Source: Laspinema olomoucense D3b (GTDB lineage: Bacteria; Cyanobacteriota; Cyanobacteriia; Cyanobacteriales; Laspinemataceae). Taken from it: a stretch of DNA of 64,000 nucleotides. A program made the translations under genes and the position numbers. The notes under the pieces are model-generated. The model did no database searches. It saw only the letters and a program-made list of their open reading frames with translations, and was not told where the DNA came from. The DNA lies in NCBI RefSeq assembly GCF_025370785.1, contig NZ_JAMXFA010000002.1, positions 124,001-188,000 on the forward strand, in the 5' to 3' direction. Positions 9,274 through 17,281 of the stretch are shown here, one piece after another (position 1 is the first letter of the stretch; each line of letters opens with the position of its first letter).

Positions 9274-10356
9274 TTAACCATTGATAGCAGGAGCAGTTAA
9301 AGCAACCGGAGTTGCTTCGCCAGCAGCCAAATCAAGGGGGAAGTTGTGAGCATTACGCTCGTGCATCACTTCCATACCCAGGTTAGCGCGGTTGATCACA
9401 TCAGCCCAGGTATTGACCACACGACCCGTAGAATCGATAATGGACTGGTTGAAGTTAAATCCATTCAAGTTAAAGGCCATCGTGGACACACCTAAAGCGG
9501 TGAACCAGATACCCACAACCGGCCAAGCAGCTAAGAAGAAGTGCAAGGAACGGCTGTTGTTGAAAGAAGCATATTGGAAGATTAAACGACCGAAGTAACC
9601 GTGAGCGGCAACAATGTTGTAGGTTTCTTCTTCTTGACCGAACTTGTAACCGTAGTTTTGAGATTCGGTTTCGCTGGTTTCACGAACCAAAGAACTGGTA
9701 ACGAGAGAACCGTGCATGGCACTGAACAAGGAACCACCGAACACACCTGCCACACCCAACATATGGAAGGGGTGCATCAGGATGTTGTGCTCAGCTTGGA
9801 ACACCAACATGAAGTTGAAGGTTCCAGAGATACCCAAGGGCATACCATCAGAGAAAGAACCTTGACCGATCGGGTAGATCAAGAAGACGGCGCTTGCTGC
9901 TGCAACAGGAGCAGAGTAAGCAACGCAGATCCAAGGACGCATACCTAAGCGGTAGGAGAGTTCCCACTCACGACCCATGTAGCAGAAGATGCCGATGAGG
10001 AAGTGGAAAATCACGAGTTGGTAAGGGCCACCATTGTAGAGCCACTCATCCAAGCTGGCTGCTTCCCAAATGGGGTAGAAGTGCAGACCAATTGCGTTAG
10101 AAGAAGGAACAACTGCACCAGAGATGATGTTGTTTCCGTACAACAGAGAACCGGCAACGGGTTCGCGGATACCATCGATGTCCACAGGAGGAGCAGCGAT
10201 GAAGGCGATGATGTAACAGACGGTAGCGCTTAACAGGGTGGGGATCATCAATACGCCGAACCAGCCGATATAGAGGCGGTTTTCGGTAGAAGCGACCCAT
10301 TCGCAGAAGCGGTCCCACAGATTAGCGCTTTCGCGCTGCTGTAAAGTGGTGGTCAT
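9274..10356 (-). CDS. psbA: Photosystem II reaction centre protein D1
   Basis: 360 residues, the standard cyanobacterial D1 length. It binds the P680 chlorophylls, pheophytin, QB and most ligands of the Mn4CaO5 cluster in the thylakoid membrane. Counted in the translation, the key residues are in place: Tyr161 (TyrZ), Asp170, Glu189, His190, His198, His215, His252, Ser264, His332, Glu333, His337, Asp342 and Ala344. The chain ends with the 16-residue extension removed by CtpA after Ala344. Residue 130 is Glu, which marks the high-light D1 form rather than the Gln130 low-light form. The gene is monocistronic with its own promoter (10403-10431) and terminator (9227-9259). Cyanobacterial genomes usually hold several psbA copies; only this one is in view. 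Confidence 0.99.
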   Translation of the reverse strand: MTTTLQQRESANLWDRFCEWVASTENRLYIGWFGVLMIPTLLSATVCYIIAFIAAPPVDIDGIREPVAGSLLYGNNIISGAVVPSSNAIGLHFYPIWEAASLDEWLYNGGPYQLVIFHFLIGIFCYMGREWELSYRLGMRPWICVAYSAPVAAASAVFLIYPIGQGSFSDGMPLGISGTFNFMLVFQAEHNILMHPFHMLGVAGVFGGSLFSAMHGSLVTSSLVRETSETESQNYGYKFGQEEETYNIVAAHGYFGRLIFQYASFNNSRSLHFFLAAWPVVGIWFTALGVSTMAFNLNGFNFNQSIIDSTGRVVNTWADVINRANLGMEVMHERNAHNFPLDLAAGEATPVALTAPAING

Positions 10357-10402
10357 AGTTTTATGATTGCTATTGGTTTGTCGAGGTAGTTATGATGTTT
10401 TT

Positions 10403-10431
10403 AGATTAACGAGTTTGTAACGATTTGTAAA
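10403..10431 (-). promoter_or_regulatory. psbA promoter with an HLR1 (RpaB) element over the -35 box
   Basis: On the minus strand there is a -35 box TTTACA (10426-10431), a 17-bp spacer, and a -10 box TAATCT (10403-10408), placing the transcript start near 10396 and a leader of about 40 nt. The -35 box is part of TTTACAAA-TC-GTTACAAA (10414-10431). That matches the HLR1 consensus exactly: two (G/T)TTACA(A/T)(A/T) units two bases apart, the known binding site of the response regulator RpaB at high-light genes. Confidence 0.75.
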
Positions 10432-10452
10432 GGGGTTGTCACCCTATTTTTT

Positions 10453-10480
10453 CTTATCAGACCGATAAGGTAAGCTTATC
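10453..10480. promoter_or_regulatory. CTTATC/GATAAG triple repeat upstream of the psbA promoter
   Basis: CTTATC (10453-10458), GATAAG (10464-10469) and CTTATC (10475-10480) alternate with exact 5-bp gaps, so successive half-sites sit 11 bp apart on one face of the helix. The array lies about 22 bp upstream of the psbA -35 box. A binding site for an unidentified regulator is inferred. Confidence 0.4.
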
Positions 10481-10625
10481 AGGCTATTGAGATGCAGAAG
10501 TACAATGCTGAGATTGAAGATAGAACCAGGTGGGGAGCAAAAAGGGGGTTTTTCGGATGACGCTTCCACTGGGATGGGAAACCCAGTTTTTTTGAGGAAA
10601 ATCTTTGCTGATCTACAAAAAATCA

Positions 10626-10650
10626 GGACCAGAAACCCGGTTTCTGGTCC
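10626..10650. repeat. Near-perfect palindrome of the dispersed AAACC(C)GGTTTCT family
   Basis: Arms GGACCAGAAACC and GGTTTCTGGTCC surround one central C. No T-run follows, so this is a repeat rather than a classic terminator. The core AAACCSGGTTTCT recurs in other intergenic places of the window (about 1073, 21354, 21408, 21441, 34243). Confidence 0.65.
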
Positions 10651-10723
10651 TATAGTCCTAGGGATGTAAGACGAGACCGACGTTTTAGGATGAGTTCATC
10701 GATGCTGTAGCAACTCGCCCGGG

Positions 10724-10933
10724 TTAAGCCGCAGCTTTTGCAAAAATTTCAATGATCTGATCGATTTCATCTCGGGCCCAGGCGATCGCGTCTTCGGGAG
10801 TATCAAAGGGTCTGAGGCTGATATTGCGGTATCCTTCGGGACTATGAAATTCATAAAAAAAAATATCTTCTGCCAGAATCGGAACCACGATCCAGCCGCG
10901 ATAGAGTTCTCCTCGCAGGTCATAATTTGCCAT
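10724..10933 (-). CDS. Small conserved-type hypothetical protein (69 aa)
   Basis: 69 residues, ATG at 10933 preceded by AGAGGA at a good distance for ribosome binding. The sequence is acidic and aromatic (MANYDLRGELYRGWIVVPIL, then a helix-like TPEDAIAWARDEIDQIIEIF). This looks like a small two-part fold: a short beta hairpin followed by an amphipathic helix. Short proteins of this look are frequent in cyanobacteria, but I cannot name a family. It stands alone between psbA and a 1-kb non-coding stretch. Function unknown. Confidence 0.75.
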   Translation of the reverse strand: MANYDLRGELYRGWIVVPILAEDIFFYEFHSPEGYRNISLRPFDTPEDAIAWARDEIDQIIEIFAKAAA

Positions 10934-11274
10934 AGTTTATCCTCTTGAATCGGTGGTTAATCCACCCATCTTTGTTAAAATTACAGTCTAGCCATTCCGG
11001 TGGGATGGCGACAACGGATACTCCACCCCTCAACGGGCTTTCGGTGAGGCTGGAGGGCGATCGCGCCGGGGAAAAGTGCGGCATTGTTACTTTCGATGTT
11101 TTTTAAGCGAACCCATGAGCGGTTAATTTTGTCAATATTCTGGAGAAGAATTGTTATAAAAGGCGGACAAGTTTCGGAAGATTGACGCGCCACAACATTC
11201 AGTGGCGATCGCATCGGAACCGGGACATCTAAGGGGTCGCCGGGAGTCTAAAGAGGGGATAATCTATACCTGAT

Positions 11275-11290
11275 GATAGAAATTTCTATC
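11275..11290. promoter_or_regulatory. 16-bp perfect palindrome, candidate operator
   Basis: GATAGAAATTTCTATC reads the same on both strands. A dyad of this size in an AT-rich non-coding setting is a plausible site for a dimeric regulator. No gene start lies close enough to assign a target. Confidence 0.35.
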
Positions 11291-11420
11291 GTATCTACCT
11301 TTAGTCTCATGTTTTTGGCAAAGAAAAATCGTTACATTAGTTTATAACCGAGCGAAAAGAGGAAAGATAGGAGTAGAATCGATCGCGGTGCGACATTCGG
11401 AACAGTTGGGGTCCGTTTAT

Positions 11421-11530
11421 TCCCTTAGCCCAGTGTACAAGGAACACCCAAGCGGTTCTAACCCACGGATCACAGTTCTGGAGGGTTGATTAGGATTGCG
11501 CCCGCTTGGAGTAACCTGAAACAAGAGGGA
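11421..11530 (+). ncRNA. Candidate structured RNA, long bulged hairpin
   Basis: Three nested pairings can be drawn. TCCCTT (11421-11426) pairs with GAGGGA (11525-11530, one G-U). CCAAGCGG (11448-11455) pairs perfectly with CCGCTTGG (11502-11509). AACCC (11460-11464) pairs with GGGTT (11483-11487). Between the first two stems is a large asymmetric bubble (21 nt against 15 nt), the general shape of 6S RNA, but no 6S sequence signature or neighbouring purK was recognised. Strand and ends are uncertain, and no promoter or terminator is assigned. Confidence 0.25.
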
Positions 11531-11974
11531 CATCGTAAAAAAAACGAGCTAAGATTCAAGTCGAGAGGTAAGCCACCTTGTAAAAAATTCCCTCCTTCAG
11601 GGTAAAAGGAGTGGAAACGGAACGAAAAGAGATGAGCGGGGTCTTTGCGGTATCAGTTCTAACTTATCAAGACAACCCGATTCGGACTCAACGCTCGCCG
11701 CTTACAGCAGACCCGCCTTTGAGGATAATTTTGTGATAGGCTTGCCCGAAGGCCGACTGGGATCAAAGCCCAGTTGAGGCAATAGCAGCCCAGTAACACA
11801 CAGCCAAAGTCGGAGGGAAAACACAACTTGACCGGGATTTGCATCACTGTAAATTCTGATGAGAGTCACGTTCTACCCGGATAGCGATCGCAGTGAGCCC
11901 CATTAAAAACGGCCACACTAGAACCATAGCCGTATTTTCAAGCCCTAGAAACACTGTTACCTTTGAGAGTTATT

Positions 11975-12361
11975 ATGTTGTATAAACCCAGCTTTGGCGA
12001 TCGCCAGCTTGCTGAATCATTTTATCAAGCCTTGTTCAACCGTTTCTACGATTCCGTAGATCGCCCAACTCAGCAACTGTTGAGAGAATGTCAATTTGGT
12101 CTCGCGCCTTCCCCAACGGGGGTCAAAACCTTTTTTATTTTGACACCGCATTTAGAGCAAGCTCAAAACCTGATCGAGCAGATCGATGAGATCATCAACG
12201 GAGTCATGGCAATTATGGTCGGAGTTCACCAAACTGCCATTTGCATTGCACCCCCAGACGGCGGCGACGGTCCCCGGGAGCAACCGGGACAATTGAACCC
12301 GCGCTACATGATGGCCAAAATATTTCCCCATCCCCCACAAGACGATGAGGAACAGGGTTAG
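11975..12361 (+). CDS. Hypothetical protein (128 aa)
   Basis: The ATG at 11975 follows GAGAG at 5-bp spacing; a TTG four codons upstream is less likely. The 128-residue product begins MLYKPSFGDRQLAESFYQ and has an alternating helix/strand pattern through about residue 85, then a Gly/Pro-rich loop (PDGGDGPREQPG) and a short conserved-looking end. No transmembrane segment, signal peptide or metal motif is seen. I do not recognise the family. It is a single gene between two long non-coding stretches, with a 1-kb region upstream that could contain its regulation. Confidence 0.65.
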   Translation: MLYKPSFGDRQLAESFYQALFNRFYDSVDRPTQQLLRECQFGLAPSPTGVKTFFILTPHLEQAQNLIEQIDEIINGVMAIMVGVHQTAICIAPPDGGDGPREQPGQLNPRYMMAKIFPHPPQDDEEQG

Positions 12362-12734
12362 AGTGATCCGGGTAAAAGCTAAAAGCTAGATGAGCAGTGC
12401 TATTTTTACCGGGGTCGGGAATTTTGATGAAACTTAGCAAACCGGACTCGGAGTAGAAGAAAGGAGAAGTTAGATCCAGTAGGGGGCTTTCCTGGAGTAG
12501 ATTGTCCCTTACAAGAATGCTCCACAGGATTGAACCGGGCGAGATCGGACACTCCCTATCCTAAAATCTTCCCCTCGCTCCCTGCAATCAAGACCGGACA
12601 GTGCCTGTTACTCACGGTCAAGCTCTCAACCAAAGACTCGGTTTCGGGATAAGGCAACACCCTGACTCAAGTTAGGTGCGTTGTGTTCCTTATGAATTTG
12701 TCGGACACCGAAACGTAGGAATATATAAGGAGAT

Positions 12735-12958
12735 GTTAATTTGAGGTTTGCCCATAAACGCAGGGAATGAAGGAATCAAGCGATCGCCAACCTTCCCAGG
12801 AGTAATCAGCAAAATTACGGATGTCACCACAGCCAACCCTCGTATTTTTCCTGATGACAACCCTGAAAATTACCGGCAAAATAGAAGCAGAAAGATAAAC
12901 ATGCTGGTACACCTTCCTTTGAAAAACCTGCTCCTTACCCCAGGAGCAGGTATTTTTA
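12735..12958 (+). ncRNA. Candidate ~220-nt small RNA ending at a strong terminator
   Basis: TTGTCG (12698-12703), an 18-bp gap and TATATA (12722-12727) form a possible promoter, with transcription starting near 12735. The terminator at 12926-12958 would close a transcript of about 220 nt. No gene of normal size lies between. The promoter is only a weak match, so strand and terminator are better supported than the start. Confidence 0.3.
12926..12958 (+). terminator. Intrinsic terminator without an obvious gene upstream
   Basis: A perfect 10-bp stem, ACCTGCTCCT with AGGAGCAGGT, surrounds a 6-base loop and is followed by ATTTTTAT. It is strong and points to the plus strand; the 128-aa gene ends 565 bp upstream. 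Confidence 0.7.
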
Positions 12959-13171
12959 TGGCCTGTAGATCACGAACCCAAAAAAGAGCGATCGCCCATT
13001 GTCGCGCCGATTACCCACCGGGCGATCGTCAAACCCGTCTTTGAGTGCCTGTGTTCCCCAGACCGCTTAACTTCCCCCCGAACCCGACTCATTCTGGCGA
13101 ACTTCCCAGGTTAAAATTCGGTTAAAGGTGGCAGAATAAGAGATAAAGAACTTTAAACAGCCCTTCTATTC

Positions 13172-13921
13172 GTGTCCATACTCCTTGTTTGGTTAACCCT
13201 AGCTAGTTTCCTGTCCTGGTTTACCAGTACCTTAGCAGCCGCAGGCAGTCCGCTCCTCTTAATTCCACTGGTTAACCTTTTGCTGGGGTCTGGCGCAGTC
13301 GCACCCGTCATTACCCTGGGGATGTTGCTCGGAAACTCACAACGGATCTTTTTATTCTGGAGTGATATCAACTGGAAAATCACCCTTTGGTACCTACCTG
13401 GTGCGATTTTAGGTGCGATTTTAGGTGCGTATTTGTTTACCCAAATGAATATAGAATGGCTGCAACTCGTGATCGGCTTATTCCTGATCTTGAGCGTAGT
13501 CGGCTTTGGGTTCAAAAAACAAGAAAGTAATTTCCGTATCGCCACCTGGTATTTTTTACCTGCCGGATTTCTGTATTCCTTTATATCCGGACTCATCGGC
13601 AGTAGTGGTCCCCTCTTAAATCCCCTTTACCTGAAATACGGATTAGTCAAAGAAGAAATGATTGCCACGAAAGCCGCTAACGTAGTGGTGATCCATATTG
13701 TCAAGATTGTGATTTATTTGGCCTTTGGTGCAATGACACCGCAGTACCTGGGATATGGATTGGCGATCGGTCTAGCCGCAGCGCCCGGGAACCTCCTGGG
13801 TCGCTACGTCCTGCGCAGCATGAGCAACCAGCACTTTCGTCAGCTTGCCCTCGCGACAATGGCAATTACAGGCATATTAATGCTCTGGCAACAGCGCGAG
13901 TTATTGCAATTTATGCACTAA
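13172..13921 (+). CDS. TauE/SafE-type sulfite/sulfonate exporter family membrane protein
   Basis: 249 residues with about seven or eight hydrophobic segments. It has two related halves and the small-residue-rich motifs of the TauE/SafE (old DUF81) permeases, for example STLAAAGSPLLLIPL near residues 19-33 and SGLIGSSGPLLNPLYL near 138-153. Members are inner-membrane anion transporters, mostly for sulfite, sulfonates or sulfur-containing organics; the substrate here is unknown. The start is a GTG. A perfect short DNA tandem (GGTGCGATTTTA twice) encodes GAILGAILGAY in one membrane segment. It lies upstream of the peroxiredoxin gene on the same strand, 305 bp away, probably a separate unit. Confidence 0.85.
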   Translation: MSILLVWLTLASFLSWFTSTLAAAGSPLLLIPLVNLLLGSGAVAPVITLGMLLGNSQRIFLFWSDINWKITLWYLPGAILGAILGAYLFTQMNIEWLQLVIGLFLILSVVGFGFKKQESNFRIATWYFLPAGFLYSFISGLIGSSGPLLNPLYLKYGLVKEEMIATKAANVVVIHIVKIVIYLAFGAMTPQYLGYGLAIGLAAAPGNLLGRYVLRSMSNQHFRQLALATMAITGILMLWQQRELLQFMH

Positions 13922-14226
13922 GGCGATGTTACTGGCCATATACATCCCCTGTTGATTTTTGTCAACAAGCGTAAGACATAAAGCGATCGCCTTAAGCCAC
14001 CGCTCACCCCTACCCTTGCCCGATGCTTGAACAGTCCCGGAGATTCGCTACAATAGTGAAGCACCAAATCCCCGGCTTTCTTTCCCACCCTTAAAGAAAC
14101 AAAGCTGATCACTGTTGGCCTGGGTTTTATTCACTCTAGCCCAAGAGAACAACGAGGGGTTTTGATGCCTGAATTAACCCTAAATTCTGGCATTTATTAC
14201 TAAATCAACAACTCGGAGAATCTATC
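13922..14226. other. 305-bp intergenic stretch before prx5-grx
   Basis: No gene seen. It contains one HIP1 site and the leader of the peroxiredoxin-glutaredoxin gene, with CGGAG just upstream of its GTG start. No operator-like dyad stands out. Confidence 0.4.
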
Positions 14227-14967
14227 GTGTTACAAAATCGTGAAGGGCAAACCGTTCCTGATGTTACCTTAAAAACCCGCCAAAATGGAAACTGGGTAAC
14301 GCTCACCACGAATGAGCTATTTGCTGGGAAAACCGTAATCGTCTTTTCCCTACCAGGTGCATTTACCCCCACTTGTTCCTCCACTCACGTTCCAGGCTAC
14401 AATGAATTAGCCCCAACCTTTAAAGCTAATGGTGTTGATGACATTATCTGCGTTTCCGTCAACGACCCATTTGTAATGAATGAATGGAAAAAGGAACAAA
14501 AAGCAGATAATATCACCTTCATTCCGGATGGAAATGGCGAATTCACCGAAAAAATGGGAATGCTGGTCAACAAAGAAGACCTCGGTTTTGGCAAACGTTC
14601 CTGGCGCTACTCCATGTTAGTCAAAGATAAAACCATTGAAAAAATGTTTATCGAACCCGAGGTGGAGGGCGACCCCTTTGAAGTCTCCGATGCAGAGACG
14701 ATGCTCAAGTATATCAACCCGGAAGCGAAGAAACCCGAATGTGTTTCTCTGTTGACCAAAGAAGGATGTCCCTATTGTGCGCGTGCTAAAGCAGCTCTAA
14801 AAGAACATGGGTTTGAGTATGAAGAAATTGTCTTAAAAGACAATATTACCACCCGTTCTTTACGGGCGATTTCTGGAGCCACAACGGTTCCCCAAGTTTA
14901 CATCAATGGTAAGCATATTGGCGGTTCTGATGACCTGATCCAATACTTAAATCAACACCGTAACTAA
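14227..14967 (+). CDS. Peroxiredoxin 5-glutaredoxin fusion protein
   Basis: 246 residues, GTG start with GGAG upstream. Residues 1-165 form an atypical Prx5-type peroxiredoxin with the peroxidatic Cys50 in [16 protein letters not shown]. Residues 171-246 form a glutaredoxin with the CPYC active site at 181-184 and the glutathione-binding [14 protein letters not shown] segment. In this fused family, glutathione via the glutaredoxin domain reduces the peroxidase domain, giving a self-contained peroxide and alkyl-hydroperoxide reductase in the cytosol. Length and order match the fused enzymes known from Haemophilus and cyanobacteria. It is likely part of the oxidative stress defence of a phototroph. 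Its 3' end abuts a two-way terminator (15007-15037). Confidence 0.95.
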   Translation: MLQNREGQTVPDVTLKTRQNGNWVTLTTNELFAGKTVIVFSLPGAFTPTCSSTHVPGYNELAPTFKANGVDDIICVSVNDPFVMNEWKKEQKADNITFIPDGNGEFTEKMGMLVNKEDLGFGKRSWRYSMLVKDKTIEKMFIEPEVEGDPFEVSDAETMLKYINPEAKKPECVSLLTKEGCPYCARAKAALKEHGFEYEEIVLKDNITTRSLRAISGATTVPQVYINGKHIGGSDDLIQYLNQHRN

Positions 14968-15006
14968 ACCCCGTCCTACTTCAATTGGGTTTATATTAGA
15001 TCGGAA

Positions 15007-15037
15007 AAATCCCCCACCTGTTTAAGGTCGGGGATTT
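15007..15037. terminator. Two-way terminator between prx-grx and mscS
   Basis: The pairing is AAATCCCC with GGGGATTT, one C-C mismatch, then ACCT with AGGT over a 5-base loop. On the minus strand it is followed by TTTTT and serves the mechanosensitive channel gene; on the plus strand it follows prx-grx by 39 bp with a weaker T-run. Confidence 0.65.
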
Positions 15038-15122
15038 GTGTAACTATAGCGTTTCCCCCAGTGATGAGGTACGGATAGCAGTTAGTTTGCGCCCACCGCC
15101 TCGGGCATCGCTGCTACTTTAA

Positions 15123-17147
15123 TTACATAGAAGCCTGATCGGAATTTCCTATCAGGATCTTAGGGGAGCGATCGCCGTTGCCATTACGGCCCGGTTTCAA
15201 CAGTTCCAATGAACTCTGAAACACCACGGATTGTTGAGGTACACCGATCGCAATTCCCTGTTGATCCAAGCGCATCTTCATCCGGCGGCGAAACTCTCGC
15301 CCCACAATCCAATGTTGCAGCGGTTTAGTTTTAATCCAAATCCGAATTAAAACTCCCGTGTAATCAATCTGGTCAATCCCCAACACTTCCGGGGGATCAA
15401 CCATTTTTTCCTGCCATTCGGGTTCGCTATAAAACTCTACGGATAAATTTCGCAGCACTTCCAACACATGATCCACATTATTCTGATAAGCGACAGTGAT
15501 CGTGAGATCCACTCGCGCCCATTCTTTGGAGAGATTGCGGACAATGGAAATTGCACTATTGGGAATCGTAATTAACTGTCCTTCCCCATTGCGAAGTTGG
15601 GTAATGCGGAGATTCATATTTTCCACAAGTCCGCCTACATTGTCTACCAGAATCACATCCCCGATCGCATATTGGTCTTCAAACAAAATCAAAAAGCCAT
15701 TGATCGTATCTTTAATTAAACTTTGAGAGGCCAAGGAAATCCCCAAACCAATAATCCCAGCCCCAGCAAGAATCGGCGCAATATCGAGGCCAATCACGGA
15801 TAAAGTCATGAGAATGCCGATACTAATACAAACGGCGGCAGTCAGACTTTTAAACACTCCGGAAAAAGTAGAAAACCGCAATGCCAACCGTCGGGACGTA
15901 TCCAAGTCTACTAATTTACCCTCTTGCAAGACGCTAAAGAATCGATCAATAGCGATCGCACTCAGGCGCACCCCCACATAAGTAGTCAACACCACCCCCA
16001 GCAACCGCAAAGGAACGGGAAGTAAAGACAAAATCAGCACTTGGATGCCTCGACTCACGGGAAACAATCCCAAAATGCTGTAAGTGCCGCCTCCCCAGAT
16101 GACGACTTGTCCAAATTGTGCCAATCGCTGCTGGATATCGTTGACATTGAGCTGTTGCTGCTGCTTCATCTTGTACTGCAACTCCCGCATGGATTCGGTT
16201 TGTTGCTGCACTTCAAGGGATTCAGATTCAGCGACGGGAACAGATTCTTCTGACTGCTGGACTTGCCGGGGAAGAACTGGGGGTCTCTCCTGGGGGAGGG
16301 GATAAGCAGCGGCGTGAATTTGCTCCCGTTTCCGTTTAAATTGTTGCTGATAGTAAAACAGGATCAAACTGGATAGCACCATCGCCAAACCGATGGAAAC
16401 CGACCAAACGACCTGTTGTTCGAGATAGTCCGGTTGACGCTCTAACAAGGCTCGTAAGAGTCCTTGGCGAATCTGTTGCTGCCAGCGATCGGCCACCATT
16501 GCAGCCGGCATCCCTAAGCGTTCAGCATCTAACGCAGTTACCGTTAGGAGCCTAATTTGTTGGGTTTCCGCGCGCCCCCACTGGGCATAAATGACGGGTA
16601 AACCGCCTAGGGGATTGTTGTAGATTTGGAGATTTTGATTGATGAAGGTGGTAATCTCAGCAGATGAATAGGTTCCGTCAGGGTTCTGAGTCTGCTGATT
16701 CTGCTCAAGTTCGGTTTGGAGTGCTTCGAGTAACTGCTGGAGTTGTCGCTCGATCGCCTCTACCCGAGACCCCTCGTCCAGTTCGATGGGAGCCACAGGA
16801 AATAGGGTCCTGCCATCGAGGCGGACGCGATGATTTAGATATGGCGACAACCAGTCTTTTGATAGCCAGTTGTTCGGGAATGCAGATAATCGCGCTGCTG
16901 TGGTGGACGAGTGAGACGCTGATTCTGCGGCAGGGTCAAGGGGTTCGGATTCGGTGGAAGCCTCGGGGTTAGATTGTTCCGGTGGAATTTGGGCGATCGC
17001 TGCCGGGACGGGACAGGCTTGGAGGCTGAACACCTGAAGCGCTGCGATGACTGCCCATTGCCCGATCTGTTTACCAATCTTTCCACCCACTAGGGGCGAT
17101 CGCCCAGTCCTAGCTGGTTTTATATCTTGACTTTTTTGAATGTCCAT
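15123..17147 (-). CDS. MscS-family mechanosensitive ion channel
   Basis: 674 residues, ATG at 17147. An N-terminal hydrophobic segment ending in PAAIAQ (about residues 30-53) looks like a cleavable signal peptide. A periplasmic region (55-245) follows, then a membrane segment near 248-266, a Gln-rich linker (about 270-340) and further membrane segments. The signature MscS pore and beta domain starts near 455 with GAGIIGLGISLASQSL and continues with DTINGFLILFEDQYAIGD, GLVENMNLRITQLRNGEG and IPNSAI. Such channels open under membrane tension and release solutes during osmotic downshock. The long N-terminal part and the position of the MscS core put it with the larger, multi-domain cyanobacterial members rather than the short MscS. 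It is divergent from ribD, with 134 bp between. Confidence 0.93.
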   Translation of the reverse strand: MDIQKSQDIKPARTGRSPLVGGKIGKQIGQWAVIAALQVFSLQACPVPAAIAQIPPEQSNPEASTESEPLDPAAESASHSSTTAARLSAFPNNWLSKDWLSPYLNHRVRLDGRTLFPVAPIELDEGSRVEAIERQLQQLLEALQTELEQNQQTQNPDGTYSSAEITTFINQNLQIYNNPLGGLPVIYAQWGRAETQQIRLLTVTALDAERLGMPAAMVADRWQQQIRQGLLRALLERQPDYLEQQVVWSVSIGLAMVLSSLILFYYQQQFKRKREQIHAAAYPLPQERPPVLPRQVQQSEESVPVAESESLEVQQQTESMRELQYKMKQQQQLNVNDIQQRLAQFGQVVIWGGGTYSILGLFPVSRGIQVLILSLLPVPLRLLGVVLTTYVGVRLSAIAIDRFFSVLQEGKLVDLDTSRRLALRFSTFSGVFKSLTAAVCISIGILMTLSVIGLDIAPILAGAGIIGLGISLASQSLIKDTINGFLILFEDQYAIGDVILVDNVGGLVENMNLRITQLRNGEGQLITIPNSAISIVRNLSKEWARVDLTITVAYQNNVDHVLEVLRNLSVEFYSEPEWQEKMVDPPEVLGIDQIDYTGVLIRIWIKTKPLQHWIVGREFRRRMKMRLDQQGIAIGVPQQSVVFQSSLELLKPGRNGNGDRSPKILIGNSDQASM

Positions 17148-17281
17148 GATAAATTATTCAGCTTTTAACTTTACAAAACTTAACCTTGCTTCGACTAGAT
17201 TATACTGCGTGGCTGTTGGAACGTCAGTCTTTTCGATAAACTCAGGGTTAAGCTTCATTGTGACAGCAGGAAAAGGAACAT

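Larger units (their letters stand above)
10934..11962. other. 1-kb stretch without a supportable gene
   Basis: No open frame here has convincing protein character. Two structural items stand out and are listed separately: a 16-bp perfect palindrome at 11275-11290 and a long imperfect hairpin at 11421-11530. A further small hairpin, CTCCTT with AAGGAG, lies at about 11592-11610. The length and the structure suggest regulatory or non-coding RNA content rather than decayed coding sequence. Confidence 0.4.
12362..13171. other. 810-bp stretch without a clear gene, with one strong terminator
   Basis: A 98-codon open frame at 12748-13044 lacks a convincing start and protein character and runs through the terminator hairpin, so it is not called. 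The stretch contains a possible promoter (12698-12727) and an excellent intrinsic terminator (12926-12958), which together suggest a short transcript. Confidence 0.4.

Noticed and set aside
9392-10318. Several open frames on the plus strand and in other minus frames across psbA
   Set aside because: They are shadows of the highly biased psbA codon use; psbA itself is certain.
10981-11214. 77-codon open frame on the minus strand
   Set aside because: No ribosome site, composition unlike a protein, and no partner genes; kept as non-coding.
12748-13044. 98-codon open frame on the plus strand
   Set aside because: It runs through a strong terminator hairpin, has no ribosome site and no protein-like composition.
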